A stretch of 64,000 nt of DNA from Bacteroidetes bacterium GWC2_46_850 (GTDB lineage: Bacteria > Bacteroidota > Bacteroidia > Bacteroidales > Dysgonomonadaceae). Below are positions 18,990 to 28,220 of the stretch, one piece after another. A program made the position numbers and the translations under genes. Location of the stretch: the NCBI GenBank assembly GCA_001768325.1, contig MENQ01000012.1, positions 124,001-188,000 of the forward strand, read 5' to 3'. The notes beneath the pieces were generated by a model. It ran no database searches. It saw only the letters and a program-made list of their open reading frames with translations, and had not been told where the DNA came from. How positions within the stretch are numbered: the first letter of the stretch is position 1; the number at the start of each line of letters is the position of its first letter.

Positions 18990-21161
18990 TTATTTTTTAA
19001 TCAGGTTCGACAGGAAGGGAATCACTGATGATTGTAATGGGATGCGGTACTTCGCAGCCGCGGAGAAGTTCCCTACTTTTATGCTGATCCCATCGGGTGG
19101 TAACACGCGAAACATATCCTCGTCGGTGGTATCATCGCCGATTGCCATGACAAAATCATAAGGCCGTTGTTCCAGTCTGCGTAATGTTTCACTGCCCTTG
19201 TTAAAATCGGGCGGTTTGATCTCCACAATTTTGTTGCCGGGCACAATCTGCAGATTTAACCGGGTGCAGGGTCCAATCAGCGCATTGATCAACTGCTGGG
19301 TGCGCAACTCGGCAAGCCATACATCCACCTTGCGGTAGTGCCAAACCAGTGAAGCATCCTTTTGTTCCAGATAAGAACGTGGCGTCTTGTCGATGGTGTG
19401 TTGTATGATATCCGTGATCTCATCATCCCACACTACTTCTTTCTCCAGATTTTTGTGCCATTTGCCGTTCTCTTTGTAAAATATGCCGTGCTCGGCAGCA
19501 AAATCAAGGTCGACCCCCTCGAACCACTTGTCAAGTATCTGATGATTCCTTCCGCTGTTGATCACCACTTTGTTTTTCTCATCGGCAATCATATTTTGTA
19601 GCATCTCCAGTAATCGGACCGATGGAACCGCATCTTCCGGATTATCCACGAAAGGAGAAAGCGTCCCGTCATAATCGAGCAGGAGCAGCCGGGATGAGGC
19701 TTCATCGTATGCACTCTTTATTTGGTTCAGTTGTCTTTTGCCGACTATCTTCTGTAGAATATCCTTGTTTTGGGTCTTGATGGACTGCAGCTCAGTAACA
19801 AAATCATTTGCCCACTTTTTCACATTCTCCCGGGAAATTTTTTTCTGCATCTTCTGCAGCCGTTTGTTCTTTTCTTCATCCGGCATTTTCAGTGCCTGCA
19901 GAATCGCATGCTCAATCTGATCGGTATCATTGGGATTGATGATGATGGCATCCTGCAGTTCAATTGCCGCACCAGCCATCTCGCTGAGTATGAGTACGCC
20001 CGGGTTATTGCACTTGGATGCCAGATACTCTTTGGCAACCAGGTTCATGCCATCCCGCAAGGGGGTGACCAGGGCAATGTCGGATATATCGTACATGGCC
20101 ATCAACTCCTCGAAGGCAAAGCTGCGGTAGAAGTAAAAGATGGGTGTCCACCCCAGTCTGGAATACTTACCGTTTATTTCCCCGATTGCCTGATCGATCT
20201 TTGTCTTCAGGTCGGCGTAGATGTCCACGCTGTCCCGTGAAGGAACCACAATCATGGTCAACGAGACCTTTTCGTGGTACTCCGGATTGTTTTGTAAAAA
20301 TTGCGAAAAACCGGTCAGACGGTGCAGGATGCCTTTGCTATAGTCCAGACGGTCCACAGAGAGGATAACAGTTTTGTCGCCCAGTTGGTGTTTCAGCATG
20401 GAGGCTTTTTCCTTCACTTCGGGCAAAGTGGGTGCATTGTTGTATAGTTCATAGTTGATGCCCATCGGGAAGGCATCCACATGCACGATTCTCTCCCGCA
20501 GGGTAACCTCGTCGAGGGTGCAGTTCAGGTCGAGTACCCTGTAGATGGCACTGATAAAGTGACGCATATAATCATGCGTGTGAAAGCCAATCAGGTCGGC
20601 CCCCAGAAGTCCTTCCAGCACCTCTTCCCTTTCAGGTAATACCCTGAATAACTCATATGAAGGGAAGGGAATATGGTGGAAGTAGCCGATATTGGCATTC
20701 GGCTTTTCTTTCCGGAGCATCCCGGGCAGCAGCATCAGCTGATAATCCTGCACCCACACAATGTCGTCGTCTTCTATAAATGAAAGTGCTTCACTGCAGA
20801 ACAGGGCATTCACCTGCTTGTAGGCCTCCCAGTAGTCTGCCCTATAGGCTATGAATGAGAAGAAGTAATGGCAAAGAGGCCAGATTGTGCTGTTGCTATA
20901 TCCTTCATAGTAGTTTTCAATCTGCTCTGCCGATAAAAAAACAGGATGAAAGTGCAGTTCATGCAATTTATCAGTAATCTCACTCTTTTCCTGTTCATCA
21001 TCTGTATGGATGCCTGGCCAGCCTATCCAGTATTTTTCAGCTTCGGTTTCCAGAGAGCCGAGTCCGGTAGCTAAACCGCCCTCACTTCTTTCAATAGAAA
21101 ACTGTTCGTCTTTTCTTTCTATCCTGACGGGGAGTCTGTTTGCGATAATGATGATTTTCAT
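18990..21161 (-). CDS. otsAB: Fused trehalose-6-phosphate synthase / trehalose-6-phosphate phosphatase
   Basis: A 723-residue two-domain enzyme. Start at 21161 (MKIIIIANRLPVRI) is preferred over an upstream Met at 21179. The N-terminal GT20 domain (about residues 1-470) makes trehalose-6-phosphate from UDP-glucose and glucose-6-phosphate. It shows YWIGWPGI, WVQDYQLMLLPGMLR, DRLDYSKGI and VTPLRDGMNLVAKEY. The C-terminal HAD phosphatase begins near 490 with LLLLDYDGTLSPF and ends with AIGDDTTDEDMF. Both sets of catalytic motifs look intact. It is the first gene of an operon with mscS. Confidence 0.95.
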   Translation of the reverse strand: MKIIIIANRLPVRIERKDEQFSIERSEGGLATGLGSLETEAEKYWIGWPGIHTDDEQEKSEITDKLHELHFHPVFLSAEQIENYYEGYSNSTIWPLCHYFFSFIAYRADYWEAYKQVNALFCSEALSFIEDDDIVWVQDYQLMLLPGMLRKEKPNANIGYFHHIPFPSYELFRVLPEREEVLEGLLGADLIGFHTHDYMRHFISAIYRVLDLNCTLDEVTLRERIVHVDAFPMGINYELYNNAPTLPEVKEKASMLKHQLGDKTVILSVDRLDYSKGILHRLTGFSQFLQNNPEYHEKVSLTMIVVPSRDSVDIYADLKTKIDQAIGEINGKYSRLGWTPIFYFYRSFAFEELMAMYDISDIALVTPLRDGMNLVAKEYLASKCNNPGVLILSEMAGAAIELQDAIIINPNDTDQIEHAILQALKMPDEEKNKRLQKMQKKISRENVKKWANDFVTELQSIKTQNKDILQKIVGKRQLNQIKSAYDEASSRLLLLDYDGTLSPFVDNPEDAVPSVRLLEMLQNMIADEKNKVVINSGRNHQILDKWFEGVDLDFAAEHGIFYKENGKWHKNLEKEVVWDDEITDIIQHTIDKTPRSYLEQKDASLVWHYRKVDVWLAELRTQQLINALIGPCTRLNLQIVPGNKIVEIKPPDFNKGSETLRRLEQRPYDFVMAIGDDTTDEDMFRVLPPDGISIKVGNFSAAAKYRIPLQSSVIPFLSNLIKK

Positions 21162-21290
21162 ACGATTCTTTTGATGCAATGCGCATTGCTAACATTATAA
21201 CACAGTTTTTGACAGAAAGATTATTTTTTAAATATTTTTTGGATATCTCTTTTTGTCTTTTGATAGCATGTGAACAAAAAGGTAGGATCG

Positions 21291-21322
21291 TTTGTTGTTT
21301 CCACTTTTTTGTCGTAATTTCG
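21291..21322 (+). promoter_or_regulatory. Probable nifJ promoter
   Basis: TTTG at 21291-21294, a 20-nt spacer, then TAATTTCG at 21315-21322 (one mismatch to TAnnTTTG). The spacing is what Bacteroidota sigma-ABfr promoters use. This leaves a leader of about 60 nt before nifJ. Confidence 0.6.
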
Positions 21323-21389
21323 TGGTTCAAACCTTTGTTATTTAGTAATTTCTTAACTAAAATTTCAATCTTTTAGTAATTACATAATT

Positions 21390-24300
21390 ATGACCAAAAA
21401 AAAGAATTACTTAACCTGCGACGGTAATCAGGCTGCTGCTCATATCGCCTATATGTTCAGTGAAGTAGCTGCCATTTACCCGATCACACCATCCTCCACG
21501 ATGGCTGAATATGTGGATGAATGGGCGGCTGCCGGAAGAAAAAATATTTTCGGACAGCCGGTATTCGTGCAGGAAATGCAGTCGGAGGCGGGTGCTGCCG
21601 GAGCGATGCATGGATCATTGCAGGCAGGTGCGCTCACTTCTACTTTTACCGCTTCGCAAGGTCTGTTGCTGATGCTTCCAAACATGTATAAAATGGCAGG
21701 GGAGCTGTTGCCGGGTGTATTTCACGTATCGGCACGTGCACTGGCATCGCATGCCTTGTCCATCTTTGGCGACCAGCAGGATGTCATGGCTGCCCGACCG
21801 ACCGGTTTTGCACTTTTTGCGACGGGATCGGTACAGGAAGTGATGGACCTCGCAGCTGTAGCCCATCTTGCAGCGATTGAGAGCCGTGTGCCCTTTCTTC
21901 ATTTCTTCGACGGATTCCGCACATCACACGAGATCCAGAAGATAGAAGCCTTGTCGAACGACGATCTGGCGCCACTGATCAACCAGGAGGCGCTGAAAGC
22001 CTTCCGCGACAGGGCGCTGAGTCCCGATGCTCCTGTTACACGCGGTACAGCCCAGAACGATGATATCTATTTCCAGGCGCGCGAAGCCTCCAACCCGTTT
22101 TACGATGCCGTGCCCGATATCGTGGAAAAATATCTGCAGAAACTGGCGATAGTAACCGGTCGCAAATACGGATTGTTCGACTACTATGGCGATCCCGAAG
22201 CAGAGCGGGTAATCATTGCCATGGGTTCAGTCACCGAAACCATCCGTGAGGTAGTGGATCATCTCACCGCGCAGGGTGAGAAGGTAGGTGTGATAGCCGT
22301 TCATCTCTATCGTCCCTTCAAAGCGTCGGCATTTCTTTCTGCCATGCCTGCCACGGCCAAACGCATTGCCGTGCTCGACAGGACCAAAGAACCGGGTGCG
22401 ACCGGTCAGCCGCTCTATCTCGATGTGAAGGACTGTTTTTATGGTAAGGAGGGTGCCCCCGAGATTGTGGGTGGCATCTATGGTCTTTCCTCAAAAGATA
22501 CCACACCGTCGCAGATCATTTCAGTCTTTGAAAATCTCTCGATGGCCATGCCGAAGAACGATTTTACCATCGGCATTGTCGATGATGTGACATTCAAATC
22601 GCTTCCCGTGAAGGAAGAGGTCTCGATGGATGAAACAACCTATGAAGCCAAATTCTACGGACTGGGATCCGATGGTACCGTAGGGGCCAATAAAAACTCC
22701 ATCAAGATCATCGGGGACAATACCGATAAATATGTGCAGGCATACTTTGCTTACGACTCCAAAAAATCGGGAGGATTCACCTGCTCACACCTTCGCTTTG
22801 GCGACAATGCCATCCGTTCGACCTATCTGGTGAATACACCCAACTTTGTGGCATGTCATGTGCCGGCCTATCTTTATCTCTACGATGTGACTGCCGGTTT
22901 GAAGAAAAATGGAACCTTTCTGCTTAATTCGCTGTGGCCCAAAGAGGAAGTGGCCGATCATCTGCCCGATCAGGTGAAACAATATTTTGCAGCCAACAAC
23001 ATCAGGCTCTATATTATCAATGCTACTGCCATTGCCGAGGAAATTGGGCTGGGCAATCGTACCAACACCATACTTCAATCGGCTTTCTTCAAGATTTCTA
23101 ACGTGATCCCTTACGATCTTGCCGTAGAGCAAATGAAGAAATTCATTGTGAAGTCTTATGGCAAAAAAGGGGAGGAAGTGGTAAAAATGAACAACGCTGC
23201 CGTAGACCGCGGCGGTGAGGTGGAGCAGGTTGAAGTCCCCTCCGAGTGGGCTTCTATTCAGGTTACTGCCGACACGGCAGATGACGCCCCTGAGTTTATT
23301 CAGAATGTAGTAAAACCGGTCCTTGCACAGCGAGGTTACAGCCTCCCCGTATCAGCCTTCAGCGGTCGCGAGGACGGAACCTGGGAGATGGGAACCACCA
23401 CCTACGAGAAAAGAGGTGTTGCTGTGAACGTGCCTGTCTGGCATCCCGAAAACTGTATTCAGTGCAACCAGTGTGCCTATGTTTGTCCCCACGCAACCAT
23501 CCGTCCCTTCGTACTCGATGAGGAAGAAGTAAAAGGTGCGGGTGAAGGGGTAGAAATACTGAAGGCCCAGGGAAAACAGTTTACCGGTATGGGCTTCCGC
23601 ATTCAGGTGGATGTTCTCGACTGCCTTGGTTGTGGCAACTGTGCCGATGTGTGCCCAGGCAAGAAAGGGGTGAATGCGCTCGAGATGGTACCCATTGCCA
23701 CACAGATGGATAACCAGCAAAACTGGGATTACATGGTGAAACATGTCTCCAGCAAGGCGCACATGGTGGATGTGAAGATGAACGTAAAGAACTCACAGTT
23801 TGCCAAGCCGTTGTTCGAATTCTCCGGTGCCTGCTCGGGTTGTGGTGAAACACCCTATATCAAGCTGATTACACAGTTGTACGGCGATCGCATGATGATT
23901 GCCAATGCCACCGGATGTTCCTCTATCTACGGCGCTTCGGCACCTGCCACACCATACACCAAAAATGAAGAAGGAAAAGGTCCGGCATGGGCTAACTCGC
24001 TATTTGAAGACAATGCAGAGTTCGGATACGGATTTGTGATTGCCAATACCAGCATGCGGAATCATCTGCAGGAACTGATGCAACAGGGCTTGCGGTCCGA
24101 TGCTTTTTCTGAAGAACAGAAAGCGCTCTTTCAGCAGTGGATCGATCACCGGGAAGAGACCGATGAATCGAAACGCGTGTCTGAGCAAATCGTATCTGCC
24201 TTGAGTGGTTCCGACAACAAGATTGCCCTTGAAATTCTCTCCATGGAGAAATATCTTGCCAAGAAATCGATCTGGGTATTTGGTGGAGACGGATGGGCAT

Positions 24301-24971
24301 ACGACATCGGCTTTGGCGGGCTGGATCATGTGCTGGCAGGCGGACAGGATATCAATGTACTGGTACTTGATACCGAGGTGTACTCCAATACGGGGGGACA
24401 ATCGTCCAAATCGACACCTACCGCTGCAGTGGCCAAGTTTGCCGCTGCGGGAAAACGTATCCGCAAGAAAGACCTGGGTATGATTGCCGCTACATACGGA
24501 TATGTCTATGTGGCACAGGTGTCCATGGGAGCCAATCAGGGGCACTATCTCAAAGCATTGAAAGAGGCTGAATCGTATCACGGACCGTCGCTCATCATAG
24601 CCTACTCACCCTGTATCAGTCATGGACTGAAGCGGGGTATGGGAACCGCGCAGGCAGAACAGAAACTGGCTGTGGAATGTGGCTACTGGCATCTGTGGCG
24701 CTACGATCCCCGTCTGGAAGCCGAAGGCAGGAATCCGTTCCAGCTTGATAGCAAAGAACCGGATTGGAGTAAATTCAAGGACTTCCTGCTGGGTGAAGTA
24801 CGCTATACGCAACTGATTAAATCATTCCCGAAACAGGCAGATGAACTCTTCGATGCTGCCAGGGAGAATGCACAATGGCGCTACCGATCCTACCAGCGGA
24901 TGGCCAATGCGAATTATGGTGACGGTTCAGCCGTGGAAACTACTGCAGTTGCATCCGACGAAGAGAACTAA
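21390..24971 (+). CDS. nifJ: Pyruvate:ferredoxin (flavodoxin) oxidoreductase
   Basis: A 1193-residue cytoplasmic enzyme that oxidises pyruvate with CoA to acetyl-CoA and CO2 and reduces ferredoxin, the central step of anaerobic pyruvate use. It is the single-chain fused form. The N-terminal domain holds YPITPSSTMAE near residue 30. Two 4Fe-4S clusters are bound by CIQCNQCAYVC near 689 and CLGCGNCADVC near 745. A further cysteine motif CSGCGETPY lies near 817. The C-terminal thiamine diphosphate domain contains GDGWAYDIGFGG and LDTEVYSNTGGQ. The gene is single, with its own promoter and a strong terminator. Confidence 0.97.
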   Translation: MTKKKNYLTCDGNQAAAHIAYMFSEVAAIYPITPSSTMAEYVDEWAAAGRKNIFGQPVFVQEMQSEAGAAGAMHGSLQAGALTSTFTASQGLLLMLPNMYKMAGELLPGVFHVSARALASHALSIFGDQQDVMAARPTGFALFATGSVQEVMDLAAVAHLAAIESRVPFLHFFDGFRTSHEIQKIEALSNDDLAPLINQEALKAFRDRALSPDAPVTRGTAQNDDIYFQAREASNPFYDAVPDIVEKYLQKLAIVTGRKYGLFDYYGDPEAERVIIAMGSVTETIREVVDHLTAQGEKVGVIAVHLYRPFKASAFLSAMPATAKRIAVLDRTKEPGATGQPLYLDVKDCFYGKEGAPEIVGGIYGLSSKDTTPSQIISVFENLSMAMPKNDFTIGIVDDVTFKSLPVKEEVSMDETTYEAKFYGLGSDGTVGANKNSIKIIGDNTDKYVQAYFAYDSKKSGGFTCSHLRFGDNAIRSTYLVNTPNFVACHVPAYLYLYDVTAGLKKNGTFLLNSLWPKEEVADHLPDQVKQYFAANNIRLYIINATAIAEEIGLGNRTNTILQSAFFKISNVIPYDLAVEQMKKFIVKSYGKKGEEVVKMNNAAVDRGGEVEQVEVPSEWASIQVTADTADDAPEFIQNVVKPVLAQRGYSLPVSAFSGREDGTWEMGTTTYEKRGVAVNVPVWHPENCIQCNQCAYVCPHATIRPFVLDEEEVKGAGEGVEILKAQGKQFTGMGFRIQVDVLDCLGCGNCADVCPGKKGVNALEMVPIATQMDNQQNWDYMVKHVSSKAHMVDVKMNVKNSQFAKPLFEFSGACSGCGETPYIKLITQLYGDRMMIANATGCSSIYGASAPATPYTKNEEGKGPAWANSLFEDNAEFGYGFVIANTSMRNHLQELMQQGLRSDAFSEEQKALFQQWIDHREETDESKRVSEQIVSALSGSDNKIALEILSMEKYLAKKSIWVFGGDGWAYDIGFGGLDHVLAGGQDINVLVLDTEVYSNTGGQSSKSTPTAAVAKFAAAGKRIRKKDLGMIAATYGYVYVAQVSMGANQGHYLKALKEAESYHGPSLIIAYSPCISHGLKRGMGTAQAEQKLAVECGYWHLWRYDPRLEAEGRNPFQLDSKEPDWSKFKDFLLGEVRYTQLIKSFPKQADELFDAARENAQWRYRSYQRMANANYGDGSAVETTAVASDEEN

Positions 24972-24996
24972 CGGTAACAAACATACATTATTGATT

Positions 24997-25034
24997 GCTG
25001 AGGGTGTCACGCGTTGTGATGCCCTCAGCGTTTT
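24997..25034 (+). terminator. Rho-independent terminator of nifJ
   Basis: A 14-bp stem (24997-25010 with 25016-25029, two G-U pairs), a 5-nt loop and a TTTT tail, 25 nt after the nifJ stop. Confidence 0.85.
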
Positions 25035-25063
25035 CAAGAGATATAAACTACAAAATTTTGTCG

Positions 25064-25071
25064 TATCTTTG
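25064..25071 (+). promoter_or_regulatory. -7 box (TATCTTTG) for aroQ
   Basis: TATCTTTG matches TAnnTTTG exactly, 40 nt before the aroQ ATG and just after the nifJ terminator. Confidence 0.6.
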
Positions 25072-25111
25072 CGTTTTCAAGACGCAAGACAAAAGATAAA
25101 AGAGTAAAGAT

Positions 25112-25543
25112 ATGAGGATTCAGATCATTAACGGACCCAATCTCAATCTGCTTGGCGTGCGCGAACCAAATGTATACGGACAGGATAACTTCAATGATTT
25201 TCTGACCCGTTTGCGCACTGATTATCCAGATATCGAAATCGGATATTACCAGTCGAATATAGAGGGTGAACTCATCGATAAAATACAGGAATCCGGTTTT
25301 GGTAGTGACGGAATCATCCTCAATGCGGGAGGTTATACCCATACCTCGGTGGCGATTCGCGACGCCATCAAGGCAGTTCCGGCACCGGTAGTGGAAGTGC
25401 ACATCTCCAACGTGCACGCCCGGGAGGAATTCCGCCATCACTCCATGCTCACTGCCGTGTGCCTGGGTGTTATTGCCGGCTTTGGCCTCGATTCTTACCG
25501 TCTGGCTGTGGAAGCAATCAGAACTACAAACAAAACTCATTGA
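25112..25543 (+). CDS. aroQ: Type II 3-dehydroquinate dehydratase
   Basis: A 143-residue cytoplasmic enzyme that converts 3-dehydroquinate to 3-dehydroshikimate in aromatic amino acid synthesis. The family signature is complete: INGPNLNLLGVREPNVYG at the N-terminus (catalytic Tyr in the flexible loop), LNAGGYTHTSVAIRDAI near residue 72, and VEVHISNVHAREEFR near 97 with the catalytic His. The size fits the dodecameric type II family. The gene is followed by a 195-nt repeat-rich spacer before pyk, so the two are likely separate transcripts. Confidence 0.96.
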   Translation: MRIQIINGPNLNLLGVREPNVYGQDNFNDFLTRLRTDYPDIEIGYYQSNIEGELIDKIQESGFGSDGIILNAGGYTHTSVAIRDAIKAVPAPVVEVHISNVHAREEFRHHSMLTAVCLGVIAGFGLDSYRLAVEAIRTTNKTH

Positions 25544-25558
25544 AAAGTGTTTATAGTT

Positions 25559-25716
25559 CGATAGTAATTCGGTAATAATTCAATAGTTATTCAAATATTT
25601 AGTACGTAAATTTTGTTATTCGGTGGTTATTCGGTAACTACACGAACGAAGTGAGTGAATAACGTGCGCGCAGCGAACAAATAACGCGTAGCAAATAATG
25701 GCGTAGCCAAATAATA
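25559..25716. repeat. Repeat-rich spacer between aroQ and pyk
   Basis: The first half repeats ATTCGGTAAT/GTTATTCGG-type words (at least four copies from 25567 to 25637). The second half holds tandem imperfect units ending GCGTAGCAAATAAT (25686-25699) and GCGTAGCCAAATAAT (25701-25715), preceded by GCGCAGCGAACAAATAAC. GTTATTC words on the left can pair with GAATAAC near 25656-25662. No reading frame or known RNA is apparent. Confidence 0.6.
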
Positions 25717-25738
25717 TGAACAAATATCCAAAAAATAT

Positions 25739-27211
25739 ATGATTAAACAAACCAAAATCATCGCTACCATTTCCGACAAGCGGTGCGACGTGGCCTTTTT
25801 AAAAGAGCTGTTCGATGCCGGAATGAATGTGGTACGACTCAACTCAGCCCATCTCGACGAAACGGGCTTTTTAAAGATCATCAACAATGTGCGTCAGGTT
25901 TCGTCCCATATTGCCATTCTCGTGGATACAAAGGGCCCAGAGATCCGTACCACGGTGACTGAAACCCCTCTTGAACTGAAAACAGGCGACAAAATAAAGA
26001 TCGTGGGCGACCCGCATGGCGTTTCATCCAGGGAAACCATTTATATTTCTTACCCCAGCATTACCGAAGAAATGCGTGTGGATGATGATATCCTGATTGA
26101 TGACGGTGAGATAGATCTGAAAGTAATTGAAGTAAACAAAGATTACCTGCTCTGCAGCGCCATGAATGATGGCGTGGTGGGAAGCCGCAAGAGCGTGAAC
26201 ATACCCGGTGTGCGGATCAACCTGCCTGCCATCACATCCCGCGACAGAGATTTCATTGCCCTGTCGGTAAAGCATGAGGTGGATTTTATCGCTCATTCCT
26301 TTGTACGCAACAAGGAAGATGTGATTGCGGTGCAGGAGATCCTTGATGAACTGAAAAGTACCATCAAGATCATCGCCAAGATCGAAAACCAGGAAGGTGT
26401 GGACAATGCCGATGAAATTCTGGAGGCTGCATATGGCATCATGGTCGCACGGGGTGACCTGGGAATAGAGGTCGCCCAGGAAAAGATTCCAGGCATACAA
26501 CGTGTACTCATTAAAAAAGCCATTCATCACAAAAAACCGGTTATTGTAGCCACACAAATGCTGCACTCCATGATCCAGAATCCGCGACCCACGCGTGCTG
26601 AAATTACCGATATTGCCAATGCCATCTACTACCGTACCGATGCGGTAATGCTTAGCGGGGAAACTGCTTACGGCAAATACCCGGTGGAGGCAGTGAAAAC
26701 AATGGCTAAAACGGCCTACGAAGCAGAACTGACCAAACTTACCGAGAACGATATCCGTGTACCCTATAATCCCGATGACGACCGCAGTGTTACCGAGTTC
26801 CTGGCCAAGCAGGCTGTAAAATCGTCGGTAAGGCTGAATGTGAAAGCCATCGTGACCGACAGTCACACCGGGAAAACTGCCCGGGTGCTGGCTGCATTCC
26901 GCGGTAAAAGCCCGGTGTATGCCATTACCACCACGGAACGTCTTGCCCGGGAACTGGCGCTCTCCTACGGTATCATGGCGGAACATCAACAGGGAAAGGG
27001 CGACGGAAATACCAAAGAGAGCCGGAGAGCTTATTTCACAGACGCCATCCGCAGGCTGATCGATAAGAAAATGATCGCACCCAAAGACCGGGTAGCATAT
27101 CTGGGGGGCAGCTTTGGCGAAGTGGGCGGCACCACCTATCTGGAAATTTCCGAAGTGTGGCGGATATTGGAGGCGAAAGAAAAATACAATCTGCCCGATT
27201 ATACGGTATAA
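25739..27211 (+). CDS. pyk: Pyruvate kinase
   Basis: A 490-residue glycolytic enzyme converting PEP and ADP to pyruvate and ATP. Signatures: NVVRLNSAH near residue 31, DTKGPEIRT near 63, IIAKIENQEGVDNADEI near 215, VARGDLGIEV near 240, and VATQMLHSMIQNPRPTRAE near 268 with SGETAYGKYPVEAV near 307. The C-terminal allosteric domain follows. The protein is of normal length, and the ATG follows a repeat-rich spacer. The stop codon TAA overlaps by one base with the ATG of the next gene, so the two are translated from one message. Confidence 0.96.
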   Translation: MIKQTKIIATISDKRCDVAFLKELFDAGMNVVRLNSAHLDETGFLKIINNVRQVSSHIAILVDTKGPEIRTTVTETPLELKTGDKIKIVGDPHGVSSRETIYISYPSITEEMRVDDDILIDDGEIDLKVIEVNKDYLLCSAMNDGVVGSRKSVNIPGVRINLPAITSRDRDFIALSVKHEVDFIAHSFVRNKEDVIAVQEILDELKSTIKIIAKIENQEGVDNADEILEAAYGIMVARGDLGIEVAQEKIPGIQRVLIKKAIHHKKPVIVATQMLHSMIQNPRPTRAEITDIANAIYYRTDAVMLSGETAYGKYPVEAVKTMAKTAYEAELTKLTENDIRVPYNPDDDRSVTEFLAKQAVKSSVRLNVKAIVTDSHTGKTARVLAAFRGKSPVYAITTTERLARELALSYGIMAEHQQGKGDGNTKESRRAYFTDAIRRLIDKKMIAPKDRVAYLGGSFGEVGGTTYLEISEVWRILEAKEKYNLPDYTV

Positions 27212-27852
27212 TGCAAACAGACGGCAAACTGGAGAATTATATTCTGTCGCACAGCGATGATGAGCCCGAACTTCTGAAGAAGATAGAGCGCGACACGCAT
27301 GTGAAGATGTTGCAGACAAACATGAATGCAGGCCATCTTCAGGGCCGGCTTTTGAAGATGATCACCCAGATGATCCGCCCCAAACGGATCCTGGAGATCG
27401 GCACATTTGTCGGTTATTCAGCTCTCTGCTTCGCTGAGGGACTTGAGGAGGGAGGGGAGCTTCATACCATTGAAATCGATGACGAAATTGAAGATATAGC
27501 CCGTGCTAACTTTGCCAAATCGGAACATGGACACAAGATCATCCTTCATATCGGCGATGTCATGGATATCCTTCCCCGGTTTGGAGATGAGAGTTTCGAT
27601 CTGGTCTTCATGGATGGCGACAAGGAGTCTTACCGGGATCATTTCGAGGCGATATTGCCGAAATTAAGAAGAGGAAGATTCATTCTTGCGGACAACACAC
27701 TCTGGTATGGTAAGGTTGTGGAGAAAGTAAAGAGCAATGATCATTCTACTCAGGGTATCCTGAATTTCAACAAACGGCTTGCGGAAGATACAAGGGTTGA
27801 TAAAGTGATATTACCTGTGCGTGACGGGTTAACGCTCATCAGAAAGAGATAA
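27211..27852 (+). CDS. Class I SAM-dependent O-methyltransferase (COMT-like family 3)
   Basis: A 213-residue protein. The start at 27211 is chosen because it abuts the pyk stop and family sequence begins there. The SAM-binding motif is RILEIGTFVGYSALCFAEGL near residue 57, followed by TIEIDDE (acidic residue after strand 2) and DLVFMDGDKE near 130. The C-terminal half has FILADNTLWYG, typical of the catechol-type O-methyltransferase family 3 found in many bacteria. The substrate is unknown. Sitting between pyk and rbfA in a tight operon suggests a housekeeping role, but this is not proof of function. Confidence 0.88.
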   Translation: MQTDGKLENYILSHSDDEPELLKKIERDTHVKMLQTNMNAGHLQGRLLKMITQMIRPKRILEIGTFVGYSALCFAEGLEEGGELHTIEIDDEIEDIARANFAKSEHGHKIILHIGDVMDILPRFGDESFDLVFMDGDKESYRDHFEAILPKLRRGRFILADNTLWYGKVVEKVKSNDHSTQGILNFNKRLAEDTRVDKVILPVRDGLTLIRKR

Positions 27853-27855
27853 CAT

Positions 27856-28194
27856 ATGGACTCAAACAGACAGTTAAAAGTAAACCGACTGATACAGAAA
27901 GAACTCAGCGAGATTTTTTTGCTCGAGACAAAGAAGATGCAAGGTGTTTTTGTGTCGGTCACCAACGTACGTGTATCGCCCGATCTGGGCCTGGCGCATG
28001 TTTATCTGAGCATATTTCCTTCCGACAATTCCCGGGAGTATGTGGAAAACATCAACGGCAACGTGAAATCGGTGCGTTATGAACTCGGAAAAAGGGTGGG
28101 CAAGCAGTTGCGTGTTGTACCCGAGCTCTCGTTTCATGTGGACGATTCACTCGATTACATCGAGAACATCGACAGGTTGCTGAAAGACCAGTAA
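27856..28194 (+). CDS. rbfA: Ribosome-binding factor A
   Basis: A 112-residue KH-fold protein needed for late maturation of the 30S subunit and processing of the 16S rRNA 5' end. Family features: an N-terminal RLIQKELSEIF, the SVTNVRVSPDLGLAHVYLSIF core, and RYELGKRVGKQLRVVPELSFHVDDSLDY read in short stretches toward the end. The gene starts 3 nt after the O-methyltransferase stop, and the LolC/E-type permease follows after 26 nt; the rbfA-permease pairing is common in Bacteroidales. Confidence 0.95.
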   Translation: MDSNRQLKVNRLIQKELSEIFLLETKKMQGVFVSVTNVRVSPDLGLAHVYLSIFPSDNSREYVENINGNVKSVRYELGKRVGKQLRVVPELSFHVDDSLDYIENIDRLLKDQ

Positions 28195-28220
28195 AAAACC
28201 GTTGATTTTCGCATGATATC

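Noticed and set aside
25559-25716. Possible CRISPR array
   Set aside because: Repeat units are imperfect, differ in length and have no unique spacers of regular size; no cas genes are near.
26024-27319. A long (431-codon) open frame on the strand opposite pyk
   Set aside because: It lies entirely opposite a well-recognised pyruvate kinase gene, has no start/RBS or family features, and reflects the codon bias of pyk.
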